A DNA stretch of 12,687 bases from Bacilli bacterium (GCA_022793555.1 JAAWDB010000129.1:1-12687), one strand, 5' to 3'. Counted from the first letter of the stretch, positions 1 to 6,844 are shown. Program-made: numbers and translations. The notes: generated by a model not told the origin, from the sequence alone.

Positions 1-149
1 ATATTAATCATTTATTTTATACATTAAGAGTAAATGTTAATTGGTATAATCATATAATCGAAAAAAAACAAGAAGATATATATGATTTAGAAAATGCTAA
101 GCAAGAAGTATTTAATATAATTGAAGAAATATTGAATAGTAACTGTTAG
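1..149 (+). CDS. 3' end of an unknown protein (partial)
   Basis: An open frame enters from the left edge; its first complete codon begins at base 3. It runs 48 codons without interruption to TAG at 147-149. The visible tail has no internal Met, so its start lies outside the window. The peptide begins INHLFYTLRVNVNWYN and then becomes a charged, probably helical stretch (EKKQEDIYDLENAKQEV) ending in SNC. A likely terminator follows about 50 bases downstream, which supports this being a real gene end. I recognise no family and assign no function. Confidence 0.55.
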   Translation, partial: INHLFYTLRVNVNWYNHIIEKKQEDIYDLENAKQEVFNIIEEILNSNC

Positions 150-196
150 AACAACACAAAAAACTCGAATTAATTAATCCAAACTTCATAATTGAC

Positions 197-231
197 AAGA
201 CAAGATAACAACTATTTTTTATCGTGTTTTT
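197..231 (+). terminator. Probable Rho-independent terminator of the left-edge gene
   Basis: Arms at 197-208 and 219-230 pair over 12 positions with one mismatch (core GATAA/TTATC), around a 10-base loop. The 3' arm runs into a TTTTT stretch. The stem is A/T-rich, so strength is uncertain, but it sits where the gene ending at 149 needs a terminator. A TTGACA-like sequence at 192-197 overlaps the 5' arm and has no convincing -10 partner. Confidence 0.5.
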
Positions 232-285
232 AAACGTTAGAAATGGTAAAATCGATAAGGAAATTGGTTATCTACATATAATAAA

Positions 286-681
286 TATTATTTGTTCCAG
301 AAAATGAATTTTTTGACGCATTAGCCACTAATTTTAAAAGTATGGGGGCGTATAATTTGGTTAATAGGAAACAAAATAAAAAGATGAGAAGGTCATAAAA
401 TGTTTGAATTAATATCAAATTATAAGCCAAGTGGCGACCAACCACAAGCTATTGAAAAATTGGTGGAAGGAATCACTAATGGTAAGAAAGAACAAGTTTT
501 ACTTGGAGCAACAGGAACTGGTAAAACTTTTACTATTGCAAATGTTATAAAAGAAGTTAATAAGCCAACCCTTATTTTAGCTCATAATAAAACACTAGCA
601 GGGCAATTGTATGCTGAATTTAAAGAACTTTTTTCCAACAATCATGTCGAGTATTTTGTTTCCTATTATAGTCACAATCAA
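286..681 (+). repeat. Direct repeat, copy A: diverged uvrB leader plus uvrB 5' end
   Basis: This block matches 2314-2735 in the same orientation. Bases 286-317 match 2314-2345 at 28 of 32 positions. Bases 325-350 resemble the part of the downstream leader ending AGTATGGGG. Bases 361-659 match 2415-2713 at a constant offset of 2054 with only 8 differences. Similarity falls from 660 and ends at about 681, in the codons for the uvrB YYDYYQ motif. Compared with copy C, copy A lacks about 27 bases, including the left arm of the leader hairpin and the AAGCAA/TTGCTT mini-hairpin. Confidence 0.9.
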
Positions 682-708
682 ATTCCTGTGATATTTAATG
701 TTATTTAG
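400..708 (+). pseudogene. Truncated uvrB duplicate (N-terminal fragment)
   Basis: The first 90 codons match intact uvrB downstream, with two amino-acid differences (Thr26 for Asn, Ser79 for Pro). The fragment keeps the Walker A motif GATGTGKT (36-43) and motif Ia. It diverges inside the YYDYYQ motif, where it reads SYYSHNQ, adds a short unrelated tail and stops at TAG 706-708. It therefore lacks the DNA-clamping beta-hairpin, DESH box, motifs IV-VI and UVR domain, and cannot act as UvrB. Its Shine-Dalgarno is weakened (GAGAAGG against GAGGAGG for the intact gene). Of ten base differences in 400-669, eight are silent third-position changes (438, 564, 615, 642, 648, 660, 663, 666) and two change amino acids (476, 634). 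A short 102-aa product could still be made, but no role is evident. Confidence 0.9.
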
Positions 709-790
709 TATTGCTTAATCCAGTAACTTAGATTAAATAGCACCAGATGGACTAGATAATACTAAATAAATTTGTGACTTTTATTCGTCC
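694..790 (+). repeat. Direct repeat, copy B of the uvrB-leader-like sequence, with a private inverted repeat
   Basis: Bases 694-723 match 2299-2328 at 27 of 30 positions, and 768-790 match 2335-2357 at 22 of 23. Between these, copy B has 44 bases (724-767) where copy C has 6. With the flanks, this contains a perfect 12-bp inverted repeat, TTATTTAGTATT (701-712) and AATACTAAATAA (758-769), enclosing a 6-bp hairpin TTAATC/GATTAA (715-720/731-736). The stop codon of the uvrB fragment lies inside the repeat. Copy B has the TTTATTCGTCC arm but not the complementary right arm seen in copy C. Confidence 0.75.
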
Positions 791-833
791 TTATTTGTCT
801 AATAATTTTAGCAATATTATAAAAAAGAATAAT

Positions 834-853
834 AAGTTATGCTATAATAACTT
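834..853 (+). promoter_or_regulatory. dinD promoter (extended -10) inside a perfect dyad, candidate operator
   Basis: A perfect dyad AAGTTAT-N6-ATAACTT covers 834-853. Inside it is an extended -10, TG at 840-841 and TATAAT at 843-848, with no good -35. The predicted transcript start is near 855. It is followed by AGGGGG (860-865) as ribosome binding site and the ATG at 875. A dyad over the -10 is a typical place for a repressor site. It does not look like the Bacillus LexA box (CGAAC-N4-GTTCG type), so the regulator is unknown. The promoter is well supported; the operator is inferred. Confidence 0.6.
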
Positions 854-874
854 CTAAATAGGGGGAAAATAAAA

Positions 875-1714
875 ATGAATGAAATTCAAAAATACAAAGA
901 AAAAACATTTGAAGAGATTAAACATATTGATGAATTTGGCAATGAATATTGGAAAGCAAGAGAACTAATGCTAGCACTTGAGTATAAAAGATGGGATAAG
1001 TTTTGCAATGTAATAGAAAATGCAAAAATAGCTTGTGAGAAAAGTTATTATGTAATCGAAGACCATTTTTCCCACATGGGAAAAATGGTTAAAATTGGTT
1101 CAAAAACATCAAGAACTATTATGGATTACAAATTATCTAGATACGCATGTTATTTAATTGTTCAAAATGCTGATCCTAGGAAAGAAAGTGTTGCGCTTGG
1201 TCAAACTTATTTTGCTATTCAAACTAGAAAGCAAGAGATTAGTGAAATAGAATATAGTAAATTAACAGAAGATGAAAAAAGGTTCTATCAAAGAAACTTA
1301 ACTAAAAAAGGTAATTATTCTTTAAATAGAACAGCTATGAAATCTGGAGTTAAAAACTTAGATAAATTTCATAATGCTGGATATAAAGGTTTATATAATG
1401 GTGAAACGGCAAATGATATTGCAAAGAGAAAAAAATTAAGATATCGTGAAGATATTTTAGATAATATGGGAAGTGTTGAACTAGCTGCTAATTTATTTAG
1501 AATAACACAGACTGAGCAAAAGTTAATAAATGATAATATCCGAAGCGAAAGTGATGCGAACGAAGCTCATTATACGATTGGAAAAAACATAAGAGAAGTA
1601 ATTGCGAAAAATGGTGGTACTATGCCTGAAAAATTACCGACTCCTAAAAAATCATTAAAAGAATTAGAAAGAGAAAATAAGAATAAACTAGTAACAAATA
1701 TTAAAAATAAATAA
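875..1714 (+). CDS. dinD: DNA-damage-inducible protein D family (DinD)
   Basis: This 279-aa protein has the length and layout of Escherichia coli DinD (about 274 aa). Recognisable blocks, in order, are FEEIKHIDEFGNEYWKAREL (12-31, the start of a BRO-N-like domain), LSRYACYLIVQNADP (about 87-101), GQTYFAIQTRKQE (about 109-121), a central Asn/Lys-rich region, NMGSVELAANLFRITQTE (about 197-214), and GGTMPEKLPTPKKSLKELE near the C-terminus. E. coli DinD is SOS-induced and has been reported to inhibit RecA-mediated strand exchange; carrying that role over to this protein is inference. The gene has its own promoter with an overlapping dyad and a good AGGGGG ribosome binding site. It lies between two leader-type repeats in front of uvrB, which suggests arrival as an insert. 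No strong terminator follows. Family assignment is firm; activity here is untested. Confidence 0.92.
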   Translation: MNEIQKYKEKTFEEIKHIDEFGNEYWKARELMLALEYKRWDKFCNVIENAKIACEKSYYVIEDHFSHMGKMVKIGSKTSRTIMDYKLSRYACYLIVQNADPRKESVALGQTYFAIQTRKQEISEIEYSKLTEDEKRFYQRNLTKKGNYSLNRTAMKSGVKNLDKFHNAGYKGLYNGETANDIAKRKKLRYREDILDNMGSVELAANLFRITQTEQKLINDNIRSESDANEAHYTIGKNIREVIAKNGGTMPEKLPTPKKSLKELERENKNKLVTNIKNK

Positions 1715-1870
1715 CAAAAATTGAACATAGTAAATAAATTTGGAATGGGAATACAATATGAAACAACAAAATATATATGACAACAATACCATTCTTATTA
1801 TGTTTATTTTAAATATAGAAAATAAATAAAATTTATATAAAAATTAATTTAGTAAAAAGTGAGGCAAAAT

Positions 1871-2293
1871 ATGAAACATTTTGATAATGTTTTTATTTTA
1901 AATGATAAGAATATTGGAATAAGTAAAATAGAATTAAATAAAGATGAACTGTTTGTTGTGGATAAAAATTATAGATACAGTTTATGTATTCATATTTATA
2001 ATTGGAAAGAGATTAATAATATAAACACTGGAGAAAAAAAGAAAATAGATTTTAATGAGTATTGCTTTAATGAGAAGAATGAATCAGCTTTAATATGGCC
2101 AACTAATTGTTATATTGAAAAACTAACAAAAGATTCTATAATATTTTATTTAGATTTTAATGATTTTTCAGATATATGTTATATGAATAAAAGAAATGGT
2201 TTTGATATTGATTTAAAATCTATTGAAGTAAAAATTTATATAAATTATAATGATGCTAAAGAAGGTTCAATAATATATGCCTATACTATTTAA
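1871..2293 (+). CDS. Orphan protein of unknown function in the dinD/uvrB insert
   Basis: The protein has 140 aa from the ATG at 1871. A GTG at 1859 would add four residues, but that triplet is part of the GTGAGG Shine-Dalgarno, spaced six bases from the ATG, so ATG is the better start. The protein begins MKHFDNVFILNDKNIG and is rich in Asn, Lys, Ile and Tyr, with alternating hydrophobic and polar residues suggesting beta structure (SLCIHIYNW, SIIFYLDFND, IEVKIYINYND). There is no signal peptide, membrane segment or known motif. The DNA looks more A/T-rich than the neighbouring housekeeping genes, typical of recently acquired genes. It ends six bases before repeat copy C and could share a transcript with dinD (156-base gap, no clear terminator). 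I do not recognise the family; a small accessory or partner protein is possible but unproven. Confidence 0.7.
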   Translation: MKHFDNVFILNDKNIGISKIELNKDELFVVDKNYRYSLCIHIYNWKEINNINTGEKKKIDFNEYCFNEKNESALIWPTNCYIEKLTKDSIIFYLDFNDFSDICYMNKRNGFDIDLKSIEVKIYINYNDAKEGSIIYAYTI

Positions 2294-2298
2294 TTATG

Positions 2299-2735
2299 TT
2301 TAATGTTATTTCGTATTATTTAATCCAGAAAATGAAATTTGTGACTTTTATTCGTTCCCAAGCAAAAATTGCTTATATCCCACCATTTTGAGAGTATGGG
2401 GACGAATAAACAGATTAATAGGAAACAAAATAAAAAGATGAGGAGGTCATAAAATGTTTGAATTAATATCAAATTATAAGCCAAGTGGCGATCAACCACA
2501 AGCTATTGAAAAATTGGTGGAAGGAATCAATAATGGTAAGAAAGAACAAGTTTTACTTGGAGCAACAGGAACTGGTAAAACTTTTACTATTGCAAATGTT
2601 ATAAAAGAAGTTAATAAACCAACCCTTATTTTAGCTCATAATAAAACACTAGCAGGGCAATTGTATGCCGAATTTAAAGAACTTTTTCCCAACAACCATG
2701 TGGAGTATTTTGTATCGTACTATGATTACTATCAA
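2299..2735 (+). repeat. Direct repeat, copy C: uvrB leader plus 5' end of intact uvrB
   Basis: This is the downstream partner of copies A and B. Bases 2299-2328 and 2335-2357 match copy B, 2314-2345 match copy A, and 2415-2735 match 361-681. It is the only copy with a complete leader hairpin and a full gene behind it, so it is probably the functional version. Recombination between copies B and C would remove the dinD/orphan cassette; recombination between copies A and C would also remove the broken uvrB head. Confidence 0.85.
2347..2410 (+). promoter_or_regulatory. Structured region upstream of uvrB (hairpin, possible leader element)
   Basis: TTTATTCGTTCCC (2347-2359) pairs with GGGGACGAATAAA (2398-2410) over 13 bp with one G-U. 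Inside is a perfect mini-hairpin AAGCAA-AAA-TTGCTT (2360-2374). A second CCCA (2379-2382) can compete with CCC at 2357-2359 for the same TGGG (2397-2400), so two exclusive folds are possible. The stem has no T-tract, so it is not a simple terminator. The uvrB ribosome binding site AGGAGG (2441-2446) lies 30 bases downstream. It matches no riboswitch class I know. Because no clear uvrB promoter is visible, it is uncertain whether this region is transcribed as leader RNA; a palindromic repeat or a protein site are alternatives. Confidence 0.5.
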
Positions 2736-4403
2736 CCAGAAGCGTATGTCCCAAGTAGTGATACGTACATAGAAAAAGATTCATCCATTAATGATGAAAT
2801 AGATGAATTACGTCATGCTGCTACTAGTGCGTTAATTAACTATAATGATGTTATTGTTGTGGCAAGTGTTTCTTGTATTTATGGTATTGGAGAAAAAGAA
2901 GAATATCAAAAGAAAATGCTAATCTTATCTCTTCAAGATAAAATAAAAAGAAATGACATCATTAACCGCCTAATTGATATGACTTATGAAAGAAGTGATA
3001 TTGATTTTCACCGTGGAACTTTTCGGGTAAGAGGAGATATTATCGATATTATTCCTGTAAATGAACATGCTAATGGAACACGAATTGAACTTTTTGGTGA
3101 TGAAGTAGAACGCTTATGCACATTTGATCCCGTAACTGGCGCCATCATTGAAAATAAAAAAAGCATAACCATTTCTCCAGCAAGTCATTTCGTAACTAGT
3201 GATGAAAAAATGCAAGAAGCGATAAGAAGAATAGAAGAAGAGTTAAAATATCGTTTAGAAGAATTAAAAAGTCAAAACAAATTATTAGAAGAACAACGTT
3301 TGAAAGAGCGAACCAACTATGATATTGAAATGTTAAAAGAAACCGGATTTTGTAGTGGTGTCGAAAATTATTCTCGTCATTTAGCATTAAGAGAAGCAGG
3401 TGAAACTCCCACTTGTTTAATCGATTTCTTTCCAAAAGATTTCTTATTAGTAGTTGATGAATCACATGTTACCCTTCCTCAAGTAAGAGGAATGTATAAT
3501 GGTGACCGTATGAGAAAACAAACACTTATTGACTATGGATTTCGTCTTCCAAGCGCTTTAGATAATCGTCCACTAAAATTTGATGAATTTGAAAATAAAG
3601 TAAATCAAGCCATTTATGTATCTGCAACACCAGGAGACTATGAAACAGAACGTGTGGATAATCAATTTGTTGAACAAGTGATTCGACCAACTGGATTATT
3701 AGATCCAACCATTGAAATTAAGCCAACGGAAGGACAAATTGATGATATTATTGGTGAAATAAGAAAACGTATAGCAAATAATGAAAGAGTTTTAATTACT
3801 ACCCTTACAATTCGAATGAGTGAAGAATTAACTAACTACTTAAAAGAGATGAATATTAAAGTAGCATATCTTCATAATGAAGTAAAAACTTTAGAACGAT
3901 TAAAAATTATTCATGATTTAAGAGCAGGAATGTACGATTGTGTAGTAGGAATTAATTTATTGCGAGAAGGAATTGATATTCCAGAAGTAAGTTTAATTTG
4001 TATTTTAGATGCTGATAAACAAGGATTCTTAAGAAGTAGCAGAAGTCTCATTCAAACCATTGGTCGTTGTGCAAGAAATCAAAATGGTCATGTCATCATG
4101 TATGCTGATACAATTTCAGAAGCTATGCAAATAGCAATCACTGAAACAAAACGTCGTCGAAAAATTCAAGAAGATTATAATAAAGAACATAACATCACTC
4201 CAAAGACAATTATGAAAGCCATAAAAGATGTTGTAACTAATAAAGTAATTACTGAAAAAAAAGAAACAAAATTATCGAAAAAAGAAAAAATGGATATGCT
4301 TATTCGTGTTGAAGAAGAAATGAAAAATGCTGCTAAAAATTTAGACTTTGAAAGAGCCATGGAACTAAGAGATATTTTATTTGAAATGAAAAGTGGAAAT
4401 TAA
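2454..4403 (+). CDS. uvrB: UvrABC system protein B (excinuclease subunit)
   Basis: UvrB is the damage-verifying, ATP-dependent helicase-fold subunit of cytoplasmic nucleotide excision repair. UvrA loads it at lesions and it then recruits UvrC. This 649-aa copy is full length. Walker A GATGTGKT is at 36-43, the beta-hairpin motif [12 protein letters not shown] at 89-100, DESH at 335-338, SATPG at 390-394, RPTGLLDP at 411-418, [16 protein letters not shown] at 499-514 and QTIGRCARN at 534-542. The C-terminal UVR domain (about 614-648) contacts UvrC. One small oddity is TLTIRM (450-455), where I expect Lys in place of Ile453. The ATG is set by AGGAGG seven bases upstream and matches the usual UvrB N-terminus. 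The first 94 codons are duplicated upstream. The stop codon lies within a bidirectional terminator, and uvrA lies 4.6 kb downstream rather than adjacent. Confidence 0.98.
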   Translation: MFELISNYKPSGDQPQAIEKLVEGINNGKKEQVLLGATGTGKTFTIANVIKEVNKPTLILAHNKTLAGQLYAEFKELFPNNHVEYFVSYYDYYQPEAYVPSSDTYIEKDSSINDEIDELRHAATSALINYNDVIVVASVSCIYGIGEKEEYQKKMLILSLQDKIKRNDIINRLIDMTYERSDIDFHRGTFRVRGDIIDIIPVNEHANGTRIELFGDEVERLCTFDPVTGAIIENKKSITISPASHFVTSDEKMQEAIRRIEEELKYRLEELKSQNKLLEEQRLKERTNYDIEMLKETGFCSGVENYSRHLALREAGETPTCLIDFFPKDFLLVVDESHVTLPQVRGMYNGDRMRKQTLIDYGFRLPSALDNRPLKFDEFENKVNQAIYVSATPGDYETERVDNQFVEQVIRPTGLLDPTIEIKPTEGQIDDIIGEIRKRIANNERVLITTLTIRMSEELTNYLKEMNIKVAYLHNEVKTLERLKIIHDLRAGMYDCVVGINLLREGIDIPEVSLICILDADKQGFLRSSRSLIQTIGRCARNQNGHVIMYADTISEAMQIAITETKRRRKIQEDYNKEHNITPKTIMKAIKDVVTNKVITEKKETKLSKKEKMDMLIRVEEEMKNAAKNLDFERAMELRDILFEMKSGN

Positions 4404-4425
4404 AAATTTAATTTCCACTTATTTT
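4391..4425. terminator. Bidirectional terminator between uvrB and the convergent gene
   Basis: Bases 4391-4404 and 4407-4420 form a perfect 14-bp inverted repeat (AAGTGGAAATTAAA and its complement) separated by two bases. On the plus strand it is followed by ATTTT; on the minus strand by TTCATTTC. Both genes end inside it: the uvrB TAA is at 4401-4403 and the minus-strand TAA at 4408-4410, symmetrical about the centre. One structure therefore serves two convergent genes whose stop codons are four bases apart. Confidence 0.88.
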
Positions 4426-5094
4426 AGCGCGTTGTTGTGCTTTTTTTCTTTTGATTTCCTCACCTAGCCACTGAATAAAAGCTTGTTCATTAAATAAACG
4501 TTTTTTAGGATCAAAGAAAACAATTCCTAACTCTAAACCAATATTAATTAAAATAGAGTGACGAATATTCTCTGGAAAATAATTCATCTGTTGCTTAAAA
4601 AAATCCGATACGATAAATAAATCCTTACTGTTTTGAGAAATAACAGTATCAATGATAACATCTAATTCTGCAATCCACCCTTTAGCATTCACTGCATATT
4701 CAAAAACATAATCAGTATAACAAGGAATACTGGCAAGATAATCATTATTCCATAAATGAGTTATATGTAACATATGAATTCTCATAATAAGGTTGGTTGA
4801 ATAGAAAGTATACATTGCACTATAAAGCGTATTAATGAATTCATCCATAGAAACTTTTGACTGCGTACAAAATAGTTCTAAGAAATGATGATAATTTTTT
4901 CCTTTTTCAAAGCATTCCAAAATATACTCTTGGTTAGGAAAAGCTTGTTGATTAGAATAGGATAATAATAAAAAGTCCATAAATCCAATTTCTAAGAATT
5001 CATCAAAATAAATCGAATTCATTTTATTTTGATAAATATCTTTTTGCTGACGAAAAAGACTTAATCTTCTTTCGTCAATAGATAACTGTTGCAT
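4408..5094 (-). CDS. Hypothetical protein, mostly helical, 228 aa
   Basis: The chosen start is the ATG whose complement is at 5092-5094, preceded by GGAGG (5100-5104) with five-base spacing. An upstream TTG at 5104-5106 in the same frame overlaps this ribosome binding site and is unlikely to be used. The protein starts MQQLSIDERRLSLFRQQ and looks soluble and alpha-helical, with many aromatic residues (YHHFLELF, YSAMYTFYSTN) and a basic C-terminus (EEIKRKKAQQRAKISGN). It has no signal peptide or clear transmembrane segment. Its size and helical pattern might suggest a TetR-like ligand-binding fold, but I see no helix-turn-helix, so I make no such claim. It is transcribed toward uvrB and away from the pyrophosphatase gene, and it shares the uvrB terminator. 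Confidence 0.75.
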   Translation of the reverse strand: MQQLSIDERRLSLFRQQKDIYQNKMNSIYFDEFLEIGFMDFLLLSYSNQQAFPNQEYILECFEKGKNYHHFLELFCTQSKVSMDEFINTLYSAMYTFYSTNLIMRIHMLHITHLWNNDYLASIPCYTDYVFEYAVNAKGWIAELDVIIDTVISQNSKDLFIVSDFFKQQMNYFPENIRHSILINIGLELGIVFFDPKKRLFNEQAFIQWLGEEIKRKKAQQRAKISGN

Positions 5095-5121
5095 AAAAAC
5101 CTCCAAAAAAAACTAGTTAAA

Positions 5122-5150
5122 AGACTAACATAAATACGTCGAAAAAACAA
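5122..5150 (-). promoter_or_regulatory. Promoter of the minus-strand hypothetical gene
   Basis: Read on the minus strand, TTGTTT (5145-5150) is separated by 17 bases from TAGTCT (5122-5127), and a TG one base before the -10 gives an extended -10. The predicted transcript start is about 20 bases before the ATG. The boxes are only moderately close to consensus, but spacing and position fit. Confidence 0.45.
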
Positions 5151-5177
5151 GAAAAACTATGAAAATCTCTAAACTTA

Positions 5178-5186
5178 TGCTATACT
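5178..5186 (+). promoter_or_regulatory. Extended -10 promoter of the pyrophosphatase gene
   Basis: TG (5178-5179), C, TATACT (5181-5186), with TAT context matching other promoters in the window. The -35 region is poor. The start codon is 24 bases after the -10, with AAAGAGG (5196-5202) as ribosome binding site. It is divergent from the promoter of the minus-strand gene. Confidence 0.6.
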
Positions 5187-5210
5187 TTCTTCACGAAAGA
5201 GGTTTTATAT

Positions 5211-6833
5211 ATGGAATCAGTATTTGTTTTTGGACATAAAAATCCAGATACCGACAGTGTATGCGCAAGTATCAGTTTGTCATACCTAAAAAATCAAATG
5301 GGAGAAAATACCACTCCTCGTGTTCTAGGTCACATTAATAAAGAAAGTAAATTTGTGTTAGATTATTTTCAAGTAAAAGAGCCAGAATATCTAAATAATG
5401 TTAAAGTGCAATTAAGAAACATCGAATTTAACAAAAACATCTTTGCTAAAGAAACCGATTCAGTTAAAGATGCGATGAATAGTATGCACGAAAAAAAAGC
5501 AACGGCACTACCAATTGTTGATGACGCAAACCTATTAACTGGTTTTGTTACATTAAAAGAAATTGCTAGCCTTTTAGTAAGTGGAGTAAAAGCAAAATTA
5601 GATACTTCTTATGACAATCTATTAAATGTTCTAGATGCCAAAGAAATACTACGTTTTGATAATGAGATAACAGGTAATGTTTTAATTGGAAGCTATCAAA
5701 GTCAAACCATCTTTGATCAAGTAGAGCTAAATAGTGAGCATATTTTAATTGTTGGAGATCGTTATAAAGTTTTAAATTATGCACTGGATAAAAAAGTAAA
5801 ATTAATTGTCTTAACTGGAAATCATAATTTAACAGAAGACTTATTAGAAAAAGCCAAAGCAAATCATGTTAATATAATGGTTACTACAATGGATACCTTT
5901 AACGCTGGTAATACGATTAGTTTAAGTAATTATGTCAAAACTATTGTTGTAAACAATTCTCCAGTAACGGTAAATGAAACAGATTATCGTACTGAATTTA
6001 TTGAACTTGCAAATAAAATAGGACACACTAACTATCCACTAGTAAATAAGAAAAATGAATGTCTAGGTTTAATTAAAGTAACCGATGTTGAAAAATATGA
6101 AAAACAAAAAGTAATTTTAGTTGACCACAATAACTTAGAACAAAGTGTGGCAGGTATTGAAGAAGCACAAATTGAAGAGATTATCGATCATCACAATTTA
6201 GGAGCAATTGGTACATCAATTCCAATTAACTTCCGTTCTATGCCAGTAGGATGTACATGTACGATTATCTATAAAATGTTTGAAGAATATAAAATTGAAA
6301 TTCCTAAAAACATTGCTGGATTAATGCTTTCTGCCATTCTTTCTGATACTTTAATATTCAAAAGTCCAACGACAACCGAAATAGATCGTCAAGCTGCCAC
6401 CGCTCTAGCCCAAATTGCCGAAGTTGAAATTGATTCCTACGGAAGACAAATGCTTACCGAAGCTAGTTCAATAAAAGGAATGAGTATTGAGGATGTTTTC
6501 TTCCAAGATTTCAAATCATATAAAGTAGGTAATACGACACTAGGAATCAGCCAAATCATCACCATGGATTTTGCAAGCATTAAAGAAAATATGAATGATT
6601 ATGTAGCGAAATTAGATGAAATTGCTAAAGGAGAATATGGCATAGTAACACTATTTATTACCGATGTCATTAGTAATGGTTCTTATGTATTATTTAATAC
6701 AAGTGCTAAAGACGTGGTTGCAGATAGCTTTAATATTCCAGATATTCAAGAAGGAACTTTTATTCCTGATTTAGTTTCAAGAAAAAAACAAATGTTACCA
6801 AATTTAATGGATACTTTAGAAAAAAGAGCATAA
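5211..6833 (+). CDS. ppaC: Manganese-dependent inorganic pyrophosphatase, family II, with CBS and DRTGG domains
   Basis: It hydrolyses pyrophosphate to two phosphates in the cytoplasm, pulling biosynthetic reactions forward. The 540-aa protein is longer than plain family II enzymes (about 310 aa) because a regulatory module is inserted in the catalytic domain. Metal ligands are visible in GHKNPDTDS (His9, Asp13, Asp15), VDHNN (Asp305, His306), IIDHHN (Asp326, His327, His328) and LSDT (Asp379). The C-terminal DHHA2 domain ends with the substrate-binding SRKKQ (523-527). The insert is a CBS motif (about 70-125), a DRTGG-like segment (about 130-240) and a second CBS motif (about 245-300). In characterised CBS-PPases such modules bind adenine nucleotides and tune activity, and DRTGG forms can bind diadenosine polyphosphates; applying that here is inference. 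The gene is monocistronic, with its own promoter and a terminator at its stop codon. Confidence 0.95.
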   Translation: MESVFVFGHKNPDTDSVCASISLSYLKNQMGENTTPRVLGHINKESKFVLDYFQVKEPEYLNNVKVQLRNIEFNKNIFAKETDSVKDAMNSMHEKKATALPIVDDANLLTGFVTLKEIASLLVSGVKAKLDTSYDNLLNVLDAKEILRFDNEITGNVLIGSYQSQTIFDQVELNSEHILIVGDRYKVLNYALDKKVKLIVLTGNHNLTEDLLEKAKANHVNIMVTTMDTFNAGNTISLSNYVKTIVVNNSPVTVNETDYRTEFIELANKIGHTNYPLVNKKNECLGLIKVTDVEKYEKQKVILVDHNNLEQSVAGIEEAQIEEIIDHHNLGAIGTSIPINFRSMPVGCTCTIIYKMFEEYKIEIPKNIAGLMLSAILSDTLIFKSPTTTEIDRQAATALAQIAEVEIDSYGRQMLTEASSIKGMSIEDVFFQDFKSYKVGNTTLGISQIITMDFASIKENMNDYVAKLDEIAKGEYGIVTLFITDVISNGSYVLFNTSAKDVVADSFNIPDIQEGTFIPDLVSRKKQMLPNLMDTLEKRA

Positions 6834-6844
6834 CTCTTTTTTTT
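6820..6844 (+). terminator. Terminator overlapping the pyrophosphatase stop codon
   Basis: AAAAAAGAG (6820-6828) pairs with CTCTTTTTT (6834-6842) over 9 bp. The five-base loop contains the TAA stop at 6831-6833, and the T-tract runs to 6844. The stem has only three G-C pairs, but the long T-run supports it. Confidence 0.7.

Noticed and set aside
192..252. TTGACA at 192-197 and TGGTAAAAT at 244-252 as promoter elements for the broken uvrB head.
   Set aside because: The TTGACA has no -10 at proper spacing and overlaps a terminator stem. The second has extended -10 character but lacks a -35 and lies about 150 bases from the start codon, so it is not strong enough to annotate.
1758..1829. Small 23-codon frame (MKQQNIYDNN...) between dinD and the orphan gene, with an overlapping 11-codon frame starting at 1747.
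   Set aside because: Too short, with a poor ribosome binding site and composition expected by chance in such A/T-rich DNA. It could be a gene relic, but nothing supports that.
1715..1870. Terminator after dinD from GAATGG/CCATTC pairing (about 1743-1791).
   Set aside because: Only six paired bases enclose a loop of over 35 bases, with no firm T-tract directly after the stem.
682..2300. Transposase, integrase, tRNA attachment site or CRISPR array in the insert.
   Set aside because: No such gene or regularly spaced repeat is present; only dinD, the orphan gene and the leader repeats are found.
5092..5106. Upstream TTG start for the minus-strand gene, adding four residues.
   Set aside because: The TTG overlaps the GGAGG ribosome binding site that serves the ATG at 5094-5092.
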